Part shown: piece by piece, positions 45,927 through 54,928 of the stretch
Layout: each line of letters starts with the position of its first letter
How positions within the stretch are numbered: the first letter of the stretch is position 1
Assembly: GCA_963816725.1 (NCBI GenBank)
Contig: CAWFMC010000021.1
Coordinates: 1-64,000, forward strand
Origin: CAVSUB01 sp963816725
GTDB lineage: Bacteria > Acidobacteriota > Vicinamibacteria > Vicinamibacterales > 2-12-FULL-66-21
Length of the DNA: 64,000 nt
Reading direction: 5' to 3'
Notes under the pieces: generated by a model
What the model was told of the DNA's origin: nothing
Seen by the model: only the letters and a program-made list of their open reading frames with translations
Databases searched by the model: none
Program-made: the position numbers and the translations under genes

Positions 45927-47122
45927 ACGGTCAGGTTCTGCACGGCGATCTTCGCCAGGTCGTAAACGCCCAGGCCAAGTGACGCCGCGTACTCGACGTG
46001 GCCGGGCTCGCGAATGATGATGTTGACGTTCGGGTCGGCATCGCGCGCGCGCGTGTCGTCCATCTTGAGCGAGGCGGGCGATCGGTCCCAGATCGACAGC
46101 ACACCCTGCTCGCGACGCTGGTTGTCGATGATGTCGAGCAGCAGCCGATCGATCGCCACCGGGTCGGTGCCGAACAGGATCTGCTTCGGGTAGAACACGT
46201 ACTTCGTCGTCCGCGCGAACGGCCCGCCGTGCCAGACGCCGCGCAGGCCGTCCATGATCTGCAGCACCGTCCGCGAGCGGAGCGGCTCGATCGTGGCCAG
46301 CGTGCCGACCACCGAATACGTGTGCGACACGCCGCGCTGGTGGGTGCGGGCGACGTTGGAGAAGCTGCCGTAGGCAATGTTCTTCAGGCAGCCGGTCGCA
46401 CCGGTCGCGCCGTGGTCCTTCATGTTCGGGATGTTGATGATCTTGGTGAGCCGTTCTGAGACCAGCCGCATCATGCTCGATCGCGTGTCCTCCTCGCCGA
46501 ACAGGTTCGCTTCGAGGTAGGTCTTCGGGTCGTAGCCGGCGTTGTCGGTGTAGCGGTTGGCATGTTCCGCCGCGGCGATCTGCACCCCCTCGGGCAGGTG
46601 CGGCGCGTAATTGACCTCGTCGAGCTGACTCTGAAAGCGCTCGTAGACGTAGATGCGGTTCGCGGGAATACCGACGGACATCAATTGACGCACGGTTTCG
46701 GCGACGATCTCGTACGCGGACACGCAGTACGGATACCCGCCGCAGTTCACCTTGATGCCGACGACGTCTTCCGGCACGAAGAAACGGCGCCAGGCCTCGG
46801 GCGTGGTCGTCGCGCCGGTCAAGGCGCGCATGCCTTGCGCCATCATCTCGCGCACCACGTCGTCGTTCGCCTCGCCGGTGGCCACGTCCACCGATCGGTC
46901 GGACTTCACCGCGATCACCCGCCCCGGATAGGGGCCGGGCATCCCGCGCACGGCCGCGGCGGGGTAGGCCGACACCACCCTCAACGGCGGCAGGCCGGTG
47001 CGGATTGGCGTCGAGTTGGATGGCGGCGCCTGATTCCGTGGGCTCGCGGCGACGTCGAGGGACGTTGCCGCCTTCGCCGAGGCGGCCGCCGCGAGCAGGC
47101 GGACGAACATTCTGCGGTGCAC
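45923..47122 (-). CDS. Exported DUF362 protein
   Basis: A 399-residue protein with a signal-like N-terminus (HRRMFVRLLAAAASA, possibly Tat). The DUF362 domain is marked by DVVGIKVNCGGYPYC, INIPNMKDHG, GCLKNIAYGSFSN and FGTDPVAIDRLLLDII. The domain's function is unresolved; some members are linked to iron-sulphur or metal handling. It forms a two-gene unit with 44991-45926. It is divergent from the CBM9-like gene at 47267. Length is normal. Confidence 0.82.
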   Translation of the reverse strand: MHRRMFVRLLAAAASAKAATSLDVAASPRNQAPPSNSTPIRTGLPPLRVVSAYPAAAVRGMPGPYPGRVIAVKSDRSVDVATGEANDDVVREMMAQGMRALTGATTTPEAWRRFFVPEDVVGIKVNCGGYPYCVSAYEIVAETVRQLMSVGIPANRIYVYERFQSQLDEVNYAPHLPEGVQIAAAEHANRYTDNAGYDPKTYLEANLFGEEDTRSSMMRLVSERLTKIINIPNMKDHGATGATGCLKNIAYGSFSNVARTHQRGVSHTYSVVGTLATIEPLRSRTVLQIMDGLRGVWHGGPFARTTKYVFYPKQILFGTDPVAIDRLLLDIIDNQRREQGVLSIWDRSPASLKMDDTRARDADPNVNIIIREPGHVEYAASLGLGVYDLAKIAVQNLTV

Positions 47123-47244
47123 GGCGCACGCTCCCTTGTTGGACGCGCGGATTATAGCGCTTGTCTTCCCCAGCCGCTGCGGGCCGGGCGTCCGCTGCAG
47201 CCGGACATCGCGGGCGAGTCGAGATCGGCCGGCCCTTCAGGACG

Positions 47245-47250
47245 TATAAT
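47245..47250 (+). promoter_or_regulatory. Candidate -10 box (TATAAT)
   Basis: A perfect TATAAT lies 17 bases before the ATG at 47267 in an otherwise GC-rich stretch. No convincing -35 box occurs 16-18 bases upstream, so it may be an activator-dependent or extended -10 promoter, or chance. Confidence 0.35.
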
Positions 47251-47266
47251 CCTCGCGCTTCGAACG

Positions 47267-48031
47267 ATGAGCTATGCCATGACCTGTCAGGCCGCCTGCG
47301 TGCTCGTGCTGTCAGGGATGTTCGTCCTCCCGCCGACGGGTGGCTATGATGTCGCGGTGCCATCACAGACCAGCGCGCTGCCTCGCCTCTCGGTGAAGCC
47401 CACGGACGACTTCGAGGTCACTGGCCTGGGCGATCGCCCCGCTTGGCGGCAGACCGAATGGACCTCCCTCAATCGTCGCCAGGCCGACGGGCACCCCTAC
47501 GATGCGCGTTTCAAGATCCTGTACTCCACGACCGGGCTTTACTTTCTCATGGAGGGAACGGACCGCACGCTCACCGCGACCATGGGCGAGGATTTCATGG
47601 ACCTGTGGCACGAGGACGTGTTCGAGGTCTTCCTCTGGACCGACCAGCGCTATCCGGTTTACCTCGAGTATGAGATCTCTCCGCTGAACCATGAGCTGCC
47701 GATCCTGGTGCCCAACTTCGGCGGCCAGTTCCTGGGGTGGCGTCCATGGCACTTCGAAGCCGAGCGGGCGACCCGGAAGGCGACGTCGATCATCGGCGGC
47801 ACCAAGGCGCCGCACGCCTCGATCGAGGGCTGGCGGGCGGAATTCTTCATTCCCTACACGTTGCTGAAACCGCTCCAGAACGTACCACCGAAACCCGGCA
47901 CCGTTTGGCGGGCCAATTTCTATCGCATGGATCACGACGGCGGAAGGACGACGCAGTGGGACTGGGCCCGGGTGGGGGACAGCTTCCACGAGTACCAGAA
48001 GTTCGGCGAGCTGTTGTTTGCGGATCGGTGA
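47267..48031 (+). CDS. CBM9-like secreted carbohydrate-binding protein
   Basis: A 254-residue protein with a signal peptide (about 4-24) and a CBM9-like beta-sandwich. It has KPTDDFEVTGLGDRPAW, RFKILYSTTGLYFLMEG, HEDVFEVFLWTDQRYPVYLE and a C-terminal YQKFGELLFADR. Many secreted proteins of this type occur next to TonB receptors in Acidobacteria; sugar binding is likely but enzymatic activity is not shown. ATGs at 47267 and 47279 are in frame, the first used. It precedes TBDR2 by about 150 bases. Confidence 0.8.
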   Translation: MSYAMTCQAACVLVLSGMFVLPPTGGYDVAVPSQTSALPRLSVKPTDDFEVTGLGDRPAWRQTEWTSLNRRQADGHPYDARFKILYSTTGLYFLMEGTDRTLTATMGEDFMDLWHEDVFEVFLWTDQRYPVYLEYEISPLNHELPILVPNFGGQFLGWRPWHFEAERATRKATSIIGGTKAPHASIEGWRAEFFIPYTLLKPLQNVPPKPGTVWRANFYRMDHDGGRTTQWDWARVGDSFHEYQKFGELLFADR

Positions 48032-48182
48032 AGATCGTCCGGCCCAACGCCCTTGACTGGGGAGGCCGGCTGCGACATGGTTACGCACCACAAGCCAAAG
48101 TAACTGGTCGTCCACACTCGGCTCATCCATGTGGCAGCGCGCCCGCTCGGCGGCGAGCGAAGGCGCGGTGCGAGGAGGCACT

Positions 48183-51100
48183 ATGAGAACGCTGGGACGA
48201 TTGCGGGCCAGGAGCCTCCTGCTCCTGACGCTGACTTTCCTCACTCCATCCCTGGTTTCGGCCCAGACCGGCGCCGCGTCGCTCACCGGCATCGTCACCG
48301 ATACGAGCGGTGCGGTCGTGCCCGGTGCGACTGTGACGGCCACGAACGAAGCTACCAACGTGGCCTACACCGCGGTCTCGAACGATGCCGGCAACTACAC
48401 GATCTCGTCGCTGCCGGTGGGCGCGTACGTGATCAAGGCGGAGCTGGCGCGTTTCAAGACGGCCGCGACCAAGCCAATCCAGATGGAAGCGCGGCAGGTG
48501 GTTCGTCTGGACATCAAGCTCGAGCTCGGCGGCATCGAGGAGACAGTCGAAGTCACGAGTGAAACGCCGGTACTCCAGACTGAGAACGCTACGGTCGGAG
48601 AGGTCATCTCGGGCACGACGCTGAATTCGATGCCCCTCAACGGCCGCAACACCGGCCAGCTCTCGTTGCTGCTGCCGGGTGCGGTGTCGCCCAACCCGAG
48701 CACGTTCACGGCCGTCCGCAACTTCAGCGGCGGCCGGCCGTACGTCAACGGCAACCGCGAGCAGACCAACAACTACACCATCGACGGTGTGGACATGAAC
48801 GAGTCGATCGACAACCTCGTTGCCTACCAGCCGAGCCCGGATGCGCTGGCGGAAATCAGCATCGAGACCAACAATTACGCCGCCGATACCGGCAACGTGG
48901 CGGGGGCGGTGATCAGCAACGTCATCAAGTCGGGCTCGAATCTGTTTCGCGGGAACGCCTTCGAGTTTTACCGCAACAGCCGGTTCGACGCGAACTCCTG
49001 GGCGAACAACCGCTCGGGCGCGGCGAAACCGGAACGGCGTCAGGATATCTTCGGCGGCACGCTGGGCGGACCGCTTGTCAAGAACAGAGTGTTCTTCTTC
49101 GGCAATTACCAGGGCACACGGTTTGACGCGCCGGGATTCGAGACCGCCTCGGTGGCCCCGGCCAGCTGGCGGCAGGGCGATCTCTCCACGCTCACGACCA
49201 CGCCGCTCAAGGATCCGATTACCGGCGTGGGCTTTGCCGGCAACCAGATTCCGGCCAGCCGGATCAGCCCGATCGCCGCCCGTCTCCTCAACAACACGGC
49301 GCTCTATCCTTTGCCGAACCGCGAGGTGTCGGGCGGCATCACCGGTAACTTCGTCGGCGAGACCCTCACCACCCAGCGCGCTCACCAGGGCGACGGCCGC
49401 GTGGACTGGAATACATCTGAGAAGGACAAGATCTTCGGCCGGTTCTCGATTGCCGAATACGAGTCGAGGCAGGACAAGCGGGCTTTCCCGTTGCTGCTGG
49501 GCAACGTCACGACGGCGCCGTTCCGCAACCTCGGGCTCAACTGGAACCGTGTGATCAAGCCTTCGCTGGTCAACGAAGTGCTGTTCGGCTACAACCGCAT
49601 CACGATCGTCAGCGACACACTAGACTGGGCTGGCATTGGTGACGCCAATGCGTCGTTGGGAATCGCTGGCGGGCAGCCCATCCCCGGCCTCAGCTCGATC
49701 GGGTTCGCTCCCAGCATCCTCACGGCGGTTGGTGCGGGTGCCAGCGATACCAATACGCTCGACGAGACCTACCAGATCAACGAGAAGCTGACCTGGCTGA
49801 AGGGTCGCCATTCGATCAAGTCGGGTGGGCAGTGGCTGCACTATGTGCAGCAGCGCTTTTACGCCGGGAACAACGGCCTGCTCGGCCTGTTCACCTACTC
49901 GGGGGCTTTCAGCGGCGCGGCCTTCTCCGACTTCCTGCTCGATCAGGTCGGCGGCAAGGGGCGGGGCAGTTCTTCACCCCCCTGGACCCACCTGCACGAC
50001 CGGATCGCGCTGTTCGTGCAGGACGACTTCAAGGCAACCTCCGCGCTGACGTTGAATCTCGGGCTGCGCTGGGCCTACACTCAGCCCGTCGTCGAGAAGG
50101 ACGACCGTCAGGGCAACTTCTCCCTGACCACCGGCCAGGAGATTCTCGCCGCCGAGGGCTCGCGGGAGAGCCGCGCCCTCTACAAGGCCTACAAGAAAGG
50201 CTTCGAGCCGCGTGTGGGGTTGGCCTGGCGGCCGAGCGAGGGATGGGTCCTGCGCGGCGCCTACGGCATTACCCAGTACATGGAAGGCACGGGCGCAAAC
50301 CTCCGGTTACCGCTCAATCCGCCTTTCTTCTTCGAGTCCGACGTGCCCTACAACGTTACGAGCGGGGCAGGGACGCTGAGTACCGGCTTCGCCGACGTGC
50401 AGCCGCGGACCGAGCCGTCCGGCCAGGTGCGGGCGTGGGATCCGAACCTGCGGCCGCAGTTCACGCAGCAGTGGAACGTGTTCGTCGAGCATCTGGTTAC
50501 GAGCTCGATGTCGGCTAACGTCGGCTACGTCGGTCACAAAGCGACGCACCTCGTGGCGCCGGTCGAGGGCAACCAACCGCTCCCCGGCGTCGGCGATCCG
50601 TTGAGCTGGGCGCCGACCCAGGAACGGCGGCCGCTCTATCCGACGGCTCCGCTCATCACGAACATTTCGACCACGGCGGCGCGTGGCCGCAGCGATTACA
50701 ACGGCCTGCAGGCCAGCCTGCGGCAGCGCAACGTCAAGGGCTTCGAGTCCCTGGCGTCCTACACCTTGAGCCGGACTCGCACCAACAACCTCGGCTACTA
50801 CGGGTCGGGCGGGGTCCAGGCCGAGGGCGCCTACTGGATGAACGCCTACGATCCGGAAGCGAATTACGGCCCCGCGTTCTTCGACGCACGCCACAACTTC
50901 GTGCTGTCCGCCAACTACGAGTTGCCGTTCGGGCAGGGGCGCCGCTGGGTCGGCAACGCATCCGGACCGATCGAGGCCATCATTGGTGGCTGGCGGCTGG
51001 CTGGCGGGTTCCAGGCACGATCGGGGTTCCCGATCACCGTGACCGACACTCGCAACCGTTCGCTGCAGGGCACACGCGGCAACGAGCGGCCGAACTGCGT

Positions 51101-51428
51101 CGGCGACCCGAAGCCGTCCGACCAGAACCTCAATCACTGGCTCGACATCAATGCGTTCGCGGTGGCGCCGCTCGGCACCTTCGGCAACTGTCCGATCGGC
51201 GTGGCGCGCGCGCCCGGCTTCAAGAACATCGATGCCATGCTGGCGAAGCAGTTCAGGGCCGGCGCGCATCGCTATTTCGAGTTCCGGGCGGAAGCATTCA
51301 ACCTGACGAACACGCCGAGCTTTTCGCCGCCCGCGCGTGACATCAATGCGCCAGCCACGTTCGGTACGATCACCAACACCGTCAGCGGTCCGCGTACGAT
51401 CGAGTTCGTGTTGAAGTTCTTCTTCTGA
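48183..51428 (+). CDS. Oar-like TonB-dependent outer-membrane receptor 2
   Basis: A 1081-residue outer-membrane receptor. Signal peptide to about 28, carboxypeptidase-regulatory domain (about 30-120, SLTGIVTDTSGAVVPGATV), plug with the conserved SMPLNGRNTGQLSLLLPGAV, then a large barrel ending FVLKFFF. It opens the rightward unit with the PLP enzyme, amidohydrolase, RidA, UxuA-like and RraA genes, so its cargo is probably their substrate. GAGGAGG lies just before the ATG. Length is full. Confidence 0.9.
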   Translation: MRTLGRLRARSLLLLTLTFLTPSLVSAQTGAASLTGIVTDTSGAVVPGATVTATNEATNVAYTAVSNDAGNYTISSLPVGAYVIKAELARFKTAATKPIQMEARQVVRLDIKLELGGIEETVEVTSETPVLQTENATVGEVISGTTLNSMPLNGRNTGQLSLLLPGAVSPNPSTFTAVRNFSGGRPYVNGNREQTNNYTIDGVDMNESIDNLVAYQPSPDALAEISIETNNYAADTGNVAGAVISNVIKSGSNLFRGNAFEFYRNSRFDANSWANNRSGAAKPERRQDIFGGTLGGPLVKNRVFFFGNYQGTRFDAPGFETASVAPASWRQGDLSTLTTTPLKDPITGVGFAGNQIPASRISPIAARLLNNTALYPLPNREVSGGITGNFVGETLTTQRAHQGDGRVDWNTSEKDKIFGRFSIAEYESRQDKRAFPLLLGNVTTAPFRNLGLNWNRVIKPSLVNEVLFGYNRITIVSDTLDWAGIGDANASLGIAGGQPIPGLSSIGFAPSILTAVGAGASDTNTLDETYQINEKLTWLKGRHSIKSGGQWLHYVQQRFYAGNNGLLGLFTYSGAFSGAAFSDFLLDQVGGKGRGSSSPPWTHLHDRIALFVQDDFKATSALTLNLGLRWAYTQPVVEKDDRQGNFSLTTGQEILAAEGSRESRALYKAYKKGFEPRVGLAWRPSEGWVLRGAYGITQYMEGTGANLRLPLNPPFFFESDVPYNVTSGAGTLSTGFADVQPRTEPSGQVRAWDPNLRPQFTQQWNVFVEHLVTSSMSANVGYVGHKATHLVAPVEGNQPLPGVGDPLSWAPTQERRPLYPTAPLITNISTTAARGRSDYNGLQASLRQRNVKGFESLASYTLSRTRTNNLGYYGSGGVQAEGAYWMNAYDPEANYGPAFFDARHNFVLSANYELPFGQGRRWVGNASGPIEAIIGGWRLAGGFQARSGFPITVTDTRNRSLQGTRGNERPNCVGDPKPSDQNLNHWLDINAFAVAPLGTFGNCPIGVARAPGFKNIDAMLAKQFRAGAHRYFEFRAEAFNLTNTPSFSPPARDINAPATFGTITNTVSGPRTIEFVLKFFF

Positions 51429-51471
51429 CCATCGAGGCGGTCTGACCAGCCTGGGTCAAGGAGTACGTCCG

Positions 51472-53085
51472 ATGAGCAAGGGGAGCCTCAGCCGCCGGGA
51501 TCTGATCAAGAGCGGCGGCGTCCTCGGTGGTTTGCTGGCGCTGCCACAAGTCCTGCAGGCGGAGAGCCAGTCAGCGCCGGCTGCAACGGCCATGGCTGGC
51601 GCGTCCGCGCTGCACGCCGGCGCGGACGTGTATCAATCAATCGGCGTGCGGCCGCTGATCAACGGGCGCGGCACGTTCACGATCATCAGCGGCTCGACCA
51701 TGCTGGCGGAAGTGCGGGCGGCAATGGACGCGGCCGCCCAACACTACGTGCACCTCGACGAGCTGACCGAGGCGGTCGGCGCGCGGCTGGCCACGCTGAC
51801 CGGCGCCGAGTGGGGCCTTGTCTCGAACGGGTGTTCCGCCGGGCTCACGCTCGCGGCGGCGGCGTGCGTGGCCGGGGGCAACCCCGACCTCCACGTGCGC
51901 CTGCCCAACCTGGCGGGATTCGCCAAGGACGAAGCCGTCATCCCGACACATTCGCGCAACGTCTACGACGCGGCGCTTCGTTCGGTCGGGCTGCGGGTCG
52001 TCGAGGCGTCGACGCTGGAGGAGTTCGAAGCAGCACTGGGGCCGCGGGTCGCGATGATCTACATCCTCGCGGGTCCGAACGCCGACAACAGCCCGCTGAA
52101 CGTCAAGGCGATCGCGCCAATGGCCAAGGCCCGCGGCATCCCGATCCTCGTCGATGCCGCGGCCGAGATCCTGACGATCCCCAACGTGCATCTCCAGAAC
52201 GGCGCGACGCTGGTCGCCTACAGCGGCGGCAAGTGTCTGCGCGGGCCGCAGACGGCGGGCCTGCTGCTCGGCCGCAAGGACCTGGTCAAAGCCGCGTGGG
52301 TCCACAGCGCCCCGCATCACGGCGTGACCCGCGCCCTCAAGGTCGGCAAGGAAGACGCCATCGGCATGCTGATGGCCGTCGAGATGTGGGTCAAACGCGA
52401 CCACGATGCGGAATGGAAGCGCTGGAGCAGCTGGCTCGATCACATCTCGCAGCGGGTCTCGACGATCGCCGGCGTGACCACGACGGTCGTGCAGCCGAAT
52501 GGGCTGTCGAACCGCACACCGTCGCTGCGTGTCCTGTGGGATCGGCAGAAGCTCGGCATCGCCGGCGAGGCGGTGCAGAAGCTCCTGTTCGAGACGGAGC
52601 CGCGGATCACGCTCGATGCCGCCCGCGGCGGGCAGCCGTCGCAGACCGGCGTGTCGGTCACACCCTACATGATGGCGCCCGGCGACGAGAAGGTCATCGC
52701 GGATCGGCTCGTCACGGTGCTCTCCAGGCCGCCGGCGCAGACCGAAACCGCGACGCTCGCGCCGCCGTCAGGTGACGCGGCCGGGCAGTGGACGGTCAAG
52801 ATTCAGTACGCGGCCGCGGCCTCGACGCACACGTTGCATCTGACACAGAAGGGCAACGATCTGGGCGGCTTCCATCAGGGCGAGTTCATGACCCGCGAGG
52901 TGACCGGGACGATCGACGGCGACACCGTGCGAGTCCGGAGCGCGTTCGGCGAGCAGCACGGTGACTCGATCAACCTCACGTTCAACGGCAAGCTCGCCGG
53001 CGACCAGATGAGCGGCACGCTCGACATGGGCGAGTATCTCGGCGCGACGTGGACCGCGACCCGTCGTGGACCACGGAGGGGCTGA
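51472..53085 (+). CDS. Tat-exported SelA/DgaE-like PLP enzyme fused to a beta-domain
   Basis: A 537-residue protein with a twin-arginine signal (SRRDLIKSGGVLG) and a SelA-like PLP domain (about 55-430). The PLP Lys lies in AYSGGKCLRGPQTAGL. The last ~100 residues form a lipocalin-like beta domain (QWTVKIQYAAAASTHTLHLT, DGDTVRVRS, GDQMSGTLDMGEYL) found on many secreted acidobacterial enzymes and absent from the paralogue at 38500. Ammonia-lyase action on an amino-sugar acid is inferred. The next gene begins on the base after its stop. AAGGAG lies before the ATG. Confidence 0.85.
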   Translation: MSKGSLSRRDLIKSGGVLGGLLALPQVLQAESQSAPAATAMAGASALHAGADVYQSIGVRPLINGRGTFTIISGSTMLAEVRAAMDAAAQHYVHLDELTEAVGARLATLTGAEWGLVSNGCSAGLTLAAAACVAGGNPDLHVRLPNLAGFAKDEAVIPTHSRNVYDAALRSVGLRVVEASTLEEFEAALGPRVAMIYILAGPNADNSPLNVKAIAPMAKARGIPILVDAAAEILTIPNVHLQNGATLVAYSGGKCLRGPQTAGLLLGRKDLVKAAWVHSAPHHGVTRALKVGKEDAIGMLMAVEMWVKRDHDAEWKRWSSWLDHISQRVSTIAGVTTTVVQPNGLSNRTPSLRVLWDRQKLGIAGEAVQKLLFETEPRITLDAARGGQPSQTGVSVTPYMMAPGDEKVIADRLVTVLSRPPAQTETATLAPPSGDAAGQWTVKIQYAAAASTHTLHLTQKGNDLGGFHQGEFMTREVTGTIDGDTVRVRSAFGEQHGDSINLTFNGKLAGDQMSGTLDMGEYLGATWTATRRGPRRG

Positions 53086-54444
53086 ATGACCTGGAACGCG
53101 TGGTCCCGCCTGGCGCTTGTGGCGTTGACCCCGGCGATGCTCTCGCTCGCCGCGGTGCAAACAGGCCAGACGCCTGCGCCGGCGGCGGGCCAGGCTGCCA
53201 CCGCGGCACCTCCATACGATCTGCTGCTGCGCGGCGCGCACGTGATCGACGCCCGCAACAAGATCAGTGCGGTTCGCGATGTCGCGATCGCGGGAGGCCG
53301 CATCGCCGCCGTGGCGGCGAAGATCAATCCGGCAGACGCGGTGAAGGCGGTGGACCTCAGCGGCCTTTACGTCACCCCCGGGTTGATCGACATCCACGCC
53401 CATACCTACACCGGCACCGGCGAACGGCGCTCGTATGCCGGCGACAACAGCGTGTATCCGGACGGCTTCACGTTCCGGGTCGGCGTCACTACGGTCGCCG
53501 ACGCCGGCTGCGCCGGCTGGCGCAACTTCGAAGATTTCAAGGACCGCATCATCGACCGCTCCAAGACCCGCATCCTCGCCTTCCTCAACATTGTCGGGAA
53601 CGGGATGCGCGGCGGGAACTACGAGCAGGACCTCGCGGACATGGAGGTGGCCCCGACCGTCGAGATGGCCAGGAAGCATCCCGGGCTGATCGTCGGGATC
53701 AAGACCGCGCACTTTGCCGGACCCGAGTGGACCCCGGTGGAACATGCCGTCGAGGCGGGGACGCTGGCTGGCCTGCCGGTGATGGTCGACTTCGGAGCGA
53801 ACCGGCCTGAGCGTCCGCTGAGCGAGCTGGTCACGAAGAAGCTGCGGCCCGGCGACATCTACACGCACGTCTACTCCGGGCTCCGCGGCGAGCAGGATCC
53901 GTCAGGACACGTCAATCCGGCGCTCTTCGAAGGACGCAAGCGCGGCGTGATCTTCGACGTCGGTCACGGCGGGGGGAGCTTCCTGTGGCGCATCGCCGCG
54001 CCGGCGATGAAGGAAGGCTTCATCCCGGATTCGATCTCCACGGACCTGCACATCGGCAGCATGAACTCGGGGATGAAGGACATGCTCAACGTGATGGACA
54101 AGTTCCTGGCGATGGGGATGACGATCGATGACGTGATCGCCCGAGCGACCTGGAATCCCGCCCGCGAGATCAAGCAGGACGCGCTCGGCCACCTGAGCGT
54201 CGGTGCGATTGCCGACGTCACCGTGCTGCGGGTCGAGCGCGGCCACTTCGGCCTGACCGATCACAACGGGGCGCGCATGGATGCGACCGCGCGGCTGGTC
54301 TGCGAGCTGACGGTCAAGGACGGGAAAGTCGTGTACGACCTGAACGGAATCTCACGTCCGGACTGGCGGACGCTGCCGGCCGGCTATGGACCAACGGGTG
54401 ATGCGCGATGGGACGGGCTCAATCCCGCCCCCATCAGGAGGTAG
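53086..54444 (+). CDS. Exported amidohydrolase/deacetylase-family metallohydrolase
   Basis: A 452-residue amidohydrolase-superfamily protein resembling COG3964, the deacetylase/dihydroorotase-like family that is usually encoded next to SelA-like PLP enzymes. The signal peptide covers about 1-25. The metal motif is DIHAHTYTGTG, with later His/Asp ligands in IYTHVYSG, FDVGHGGG and STDLHIGS. It may remove an N-acetyl group before the PLP enzyme acts. It begins one base after the PLP gene's stop and ends two bases before the RidA ATG, so the three are tightly coupled. Complete. Confidence 0.87.
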   Translation: MTWNAWSRLALVALTPAMLSLAAVQTGQTPAPAAGQAATAAPPYDLLLRGAHVIDARNKISAVRDVAIAGGRIAAVAAKINPADAVKAVDLSGLYVTPGLIDIHAHTYTGTGERRSYAGDNSVYPDGFTFRVGVTTVADAGCAGWRNFEDFKDRIIDRSKTRILAFLNIVGNGMRGGNYEQDLADMEVAPTVEMARKHPGLIVGIKTAHFAGPEWTPVEHAVEAGTLAGLPVMVDFGANRPERPLSELVTKKLRPGDIYTHVYSGLRGEQDPSGHVNPALFEGRKRGVIFDVGHGGGSFLWRIAAPAMKEGFIPDSISTDLHIGSMNSGMKDMLNVMDKFLAMGMTIDDVIARATWNPAREIKQDALGHLSVGAIADVTVLRVERGHFGLTDHNGARMDATARLVCELTVKDGKVVYDLNGISRPDWRTLPAGYGPTGDARWDGLNPAPIRR

Positions 54445-54446
54445 CG

Positions 54447-54920
54447 ATGGCGAGCTCGAATCGACGGGCGTTCCTCAAACAGGCGCCGGCGGCCGCGGCC
54501 GCCGCGGTGGTGACCGCGCCGGCCGCCGCACTGGCGCAGGGAGGCGCCGACAAGCCGGCCAAGAAGGTCCACTACGCCGACGGCAAGATGCCGGAGAAGC
54601 CACCGCTCTTCAACAGCGTCGTCTCGTACGGCAACCTGGTGTTCATCGCCGGCATCGGCGCGCACTTCGAAGGGGACATCAAGGCCCACACCAAGCACGT
54701 GCTCGACGAGATGGAGAAGGGCCTGCAGCGGGCCGGGTCGTCGATGGAGAAGGTCCTCAAGGTCAACGTCTACCTGAACGATCTGAAGGACTATGCCGGC
54801 ATGAACGAGATGTTCCAGGGGCGTTTTGGCAAGGAGCCGGGGGTCCGCACGACAGTTGCACCTGCCGGCGGCATCCCGGGCAACTCGCTGGTCGAGATCG
54901 ACTGCATCGCCTACATCTGA
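54447..54920 (+). CDS. Tat-exported RidA-family protein 2
   Basis: A 157-residue RidA with a twin-arginine signal (SNRRAFLKQAPA) and a complete YjgF/RidA domain: NLVFIAGIGAHFEGDIKAHT, the substrate Arg in GVRTTVAP, and the C-terminal VEIDCIAYI. The start is ATG 54447 with AGGAGG six bases upstream. As in module A it is co-encoded with a SelA-like PLP enzyme and would hydrolyse the enamine that enzyme releases. It is translationally close to both neighbours (gaps of 2 and 8 bases). Confidence 0.89.
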   Translation: MASSNRRAFLKQAPAAAAAAVVTAPAAALAQGGADKPAKKVHYADGKMPEKPPLFNSVVSYGNLVFIAGIGAHFEGDIKAHTKHVLDEMEKGLQRAGSSMEKVLKVNVYLNDLKDYAGMNEMFQGRFGKEPGVRTTVAPAGGIPGNSLVEIDCIAYI

Positions 54921-54928
54921 CGCCCGGC

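Noticed and set aside
46562..47266. A long + strand frame opposite DUF362 that runs into the CBM9-like gene
   Set aside because: The part before 47267 is antisense to a complete DUF362 protein and has no family resemblance; the real gene starts at the signal peptide ATG.
48039..48069. CCGGCC...GGCCGG hairpin after the CBM9-like gene as a terminator
   Set aside because: Long interrupted loop and no T-run; too weak to list as a feature.
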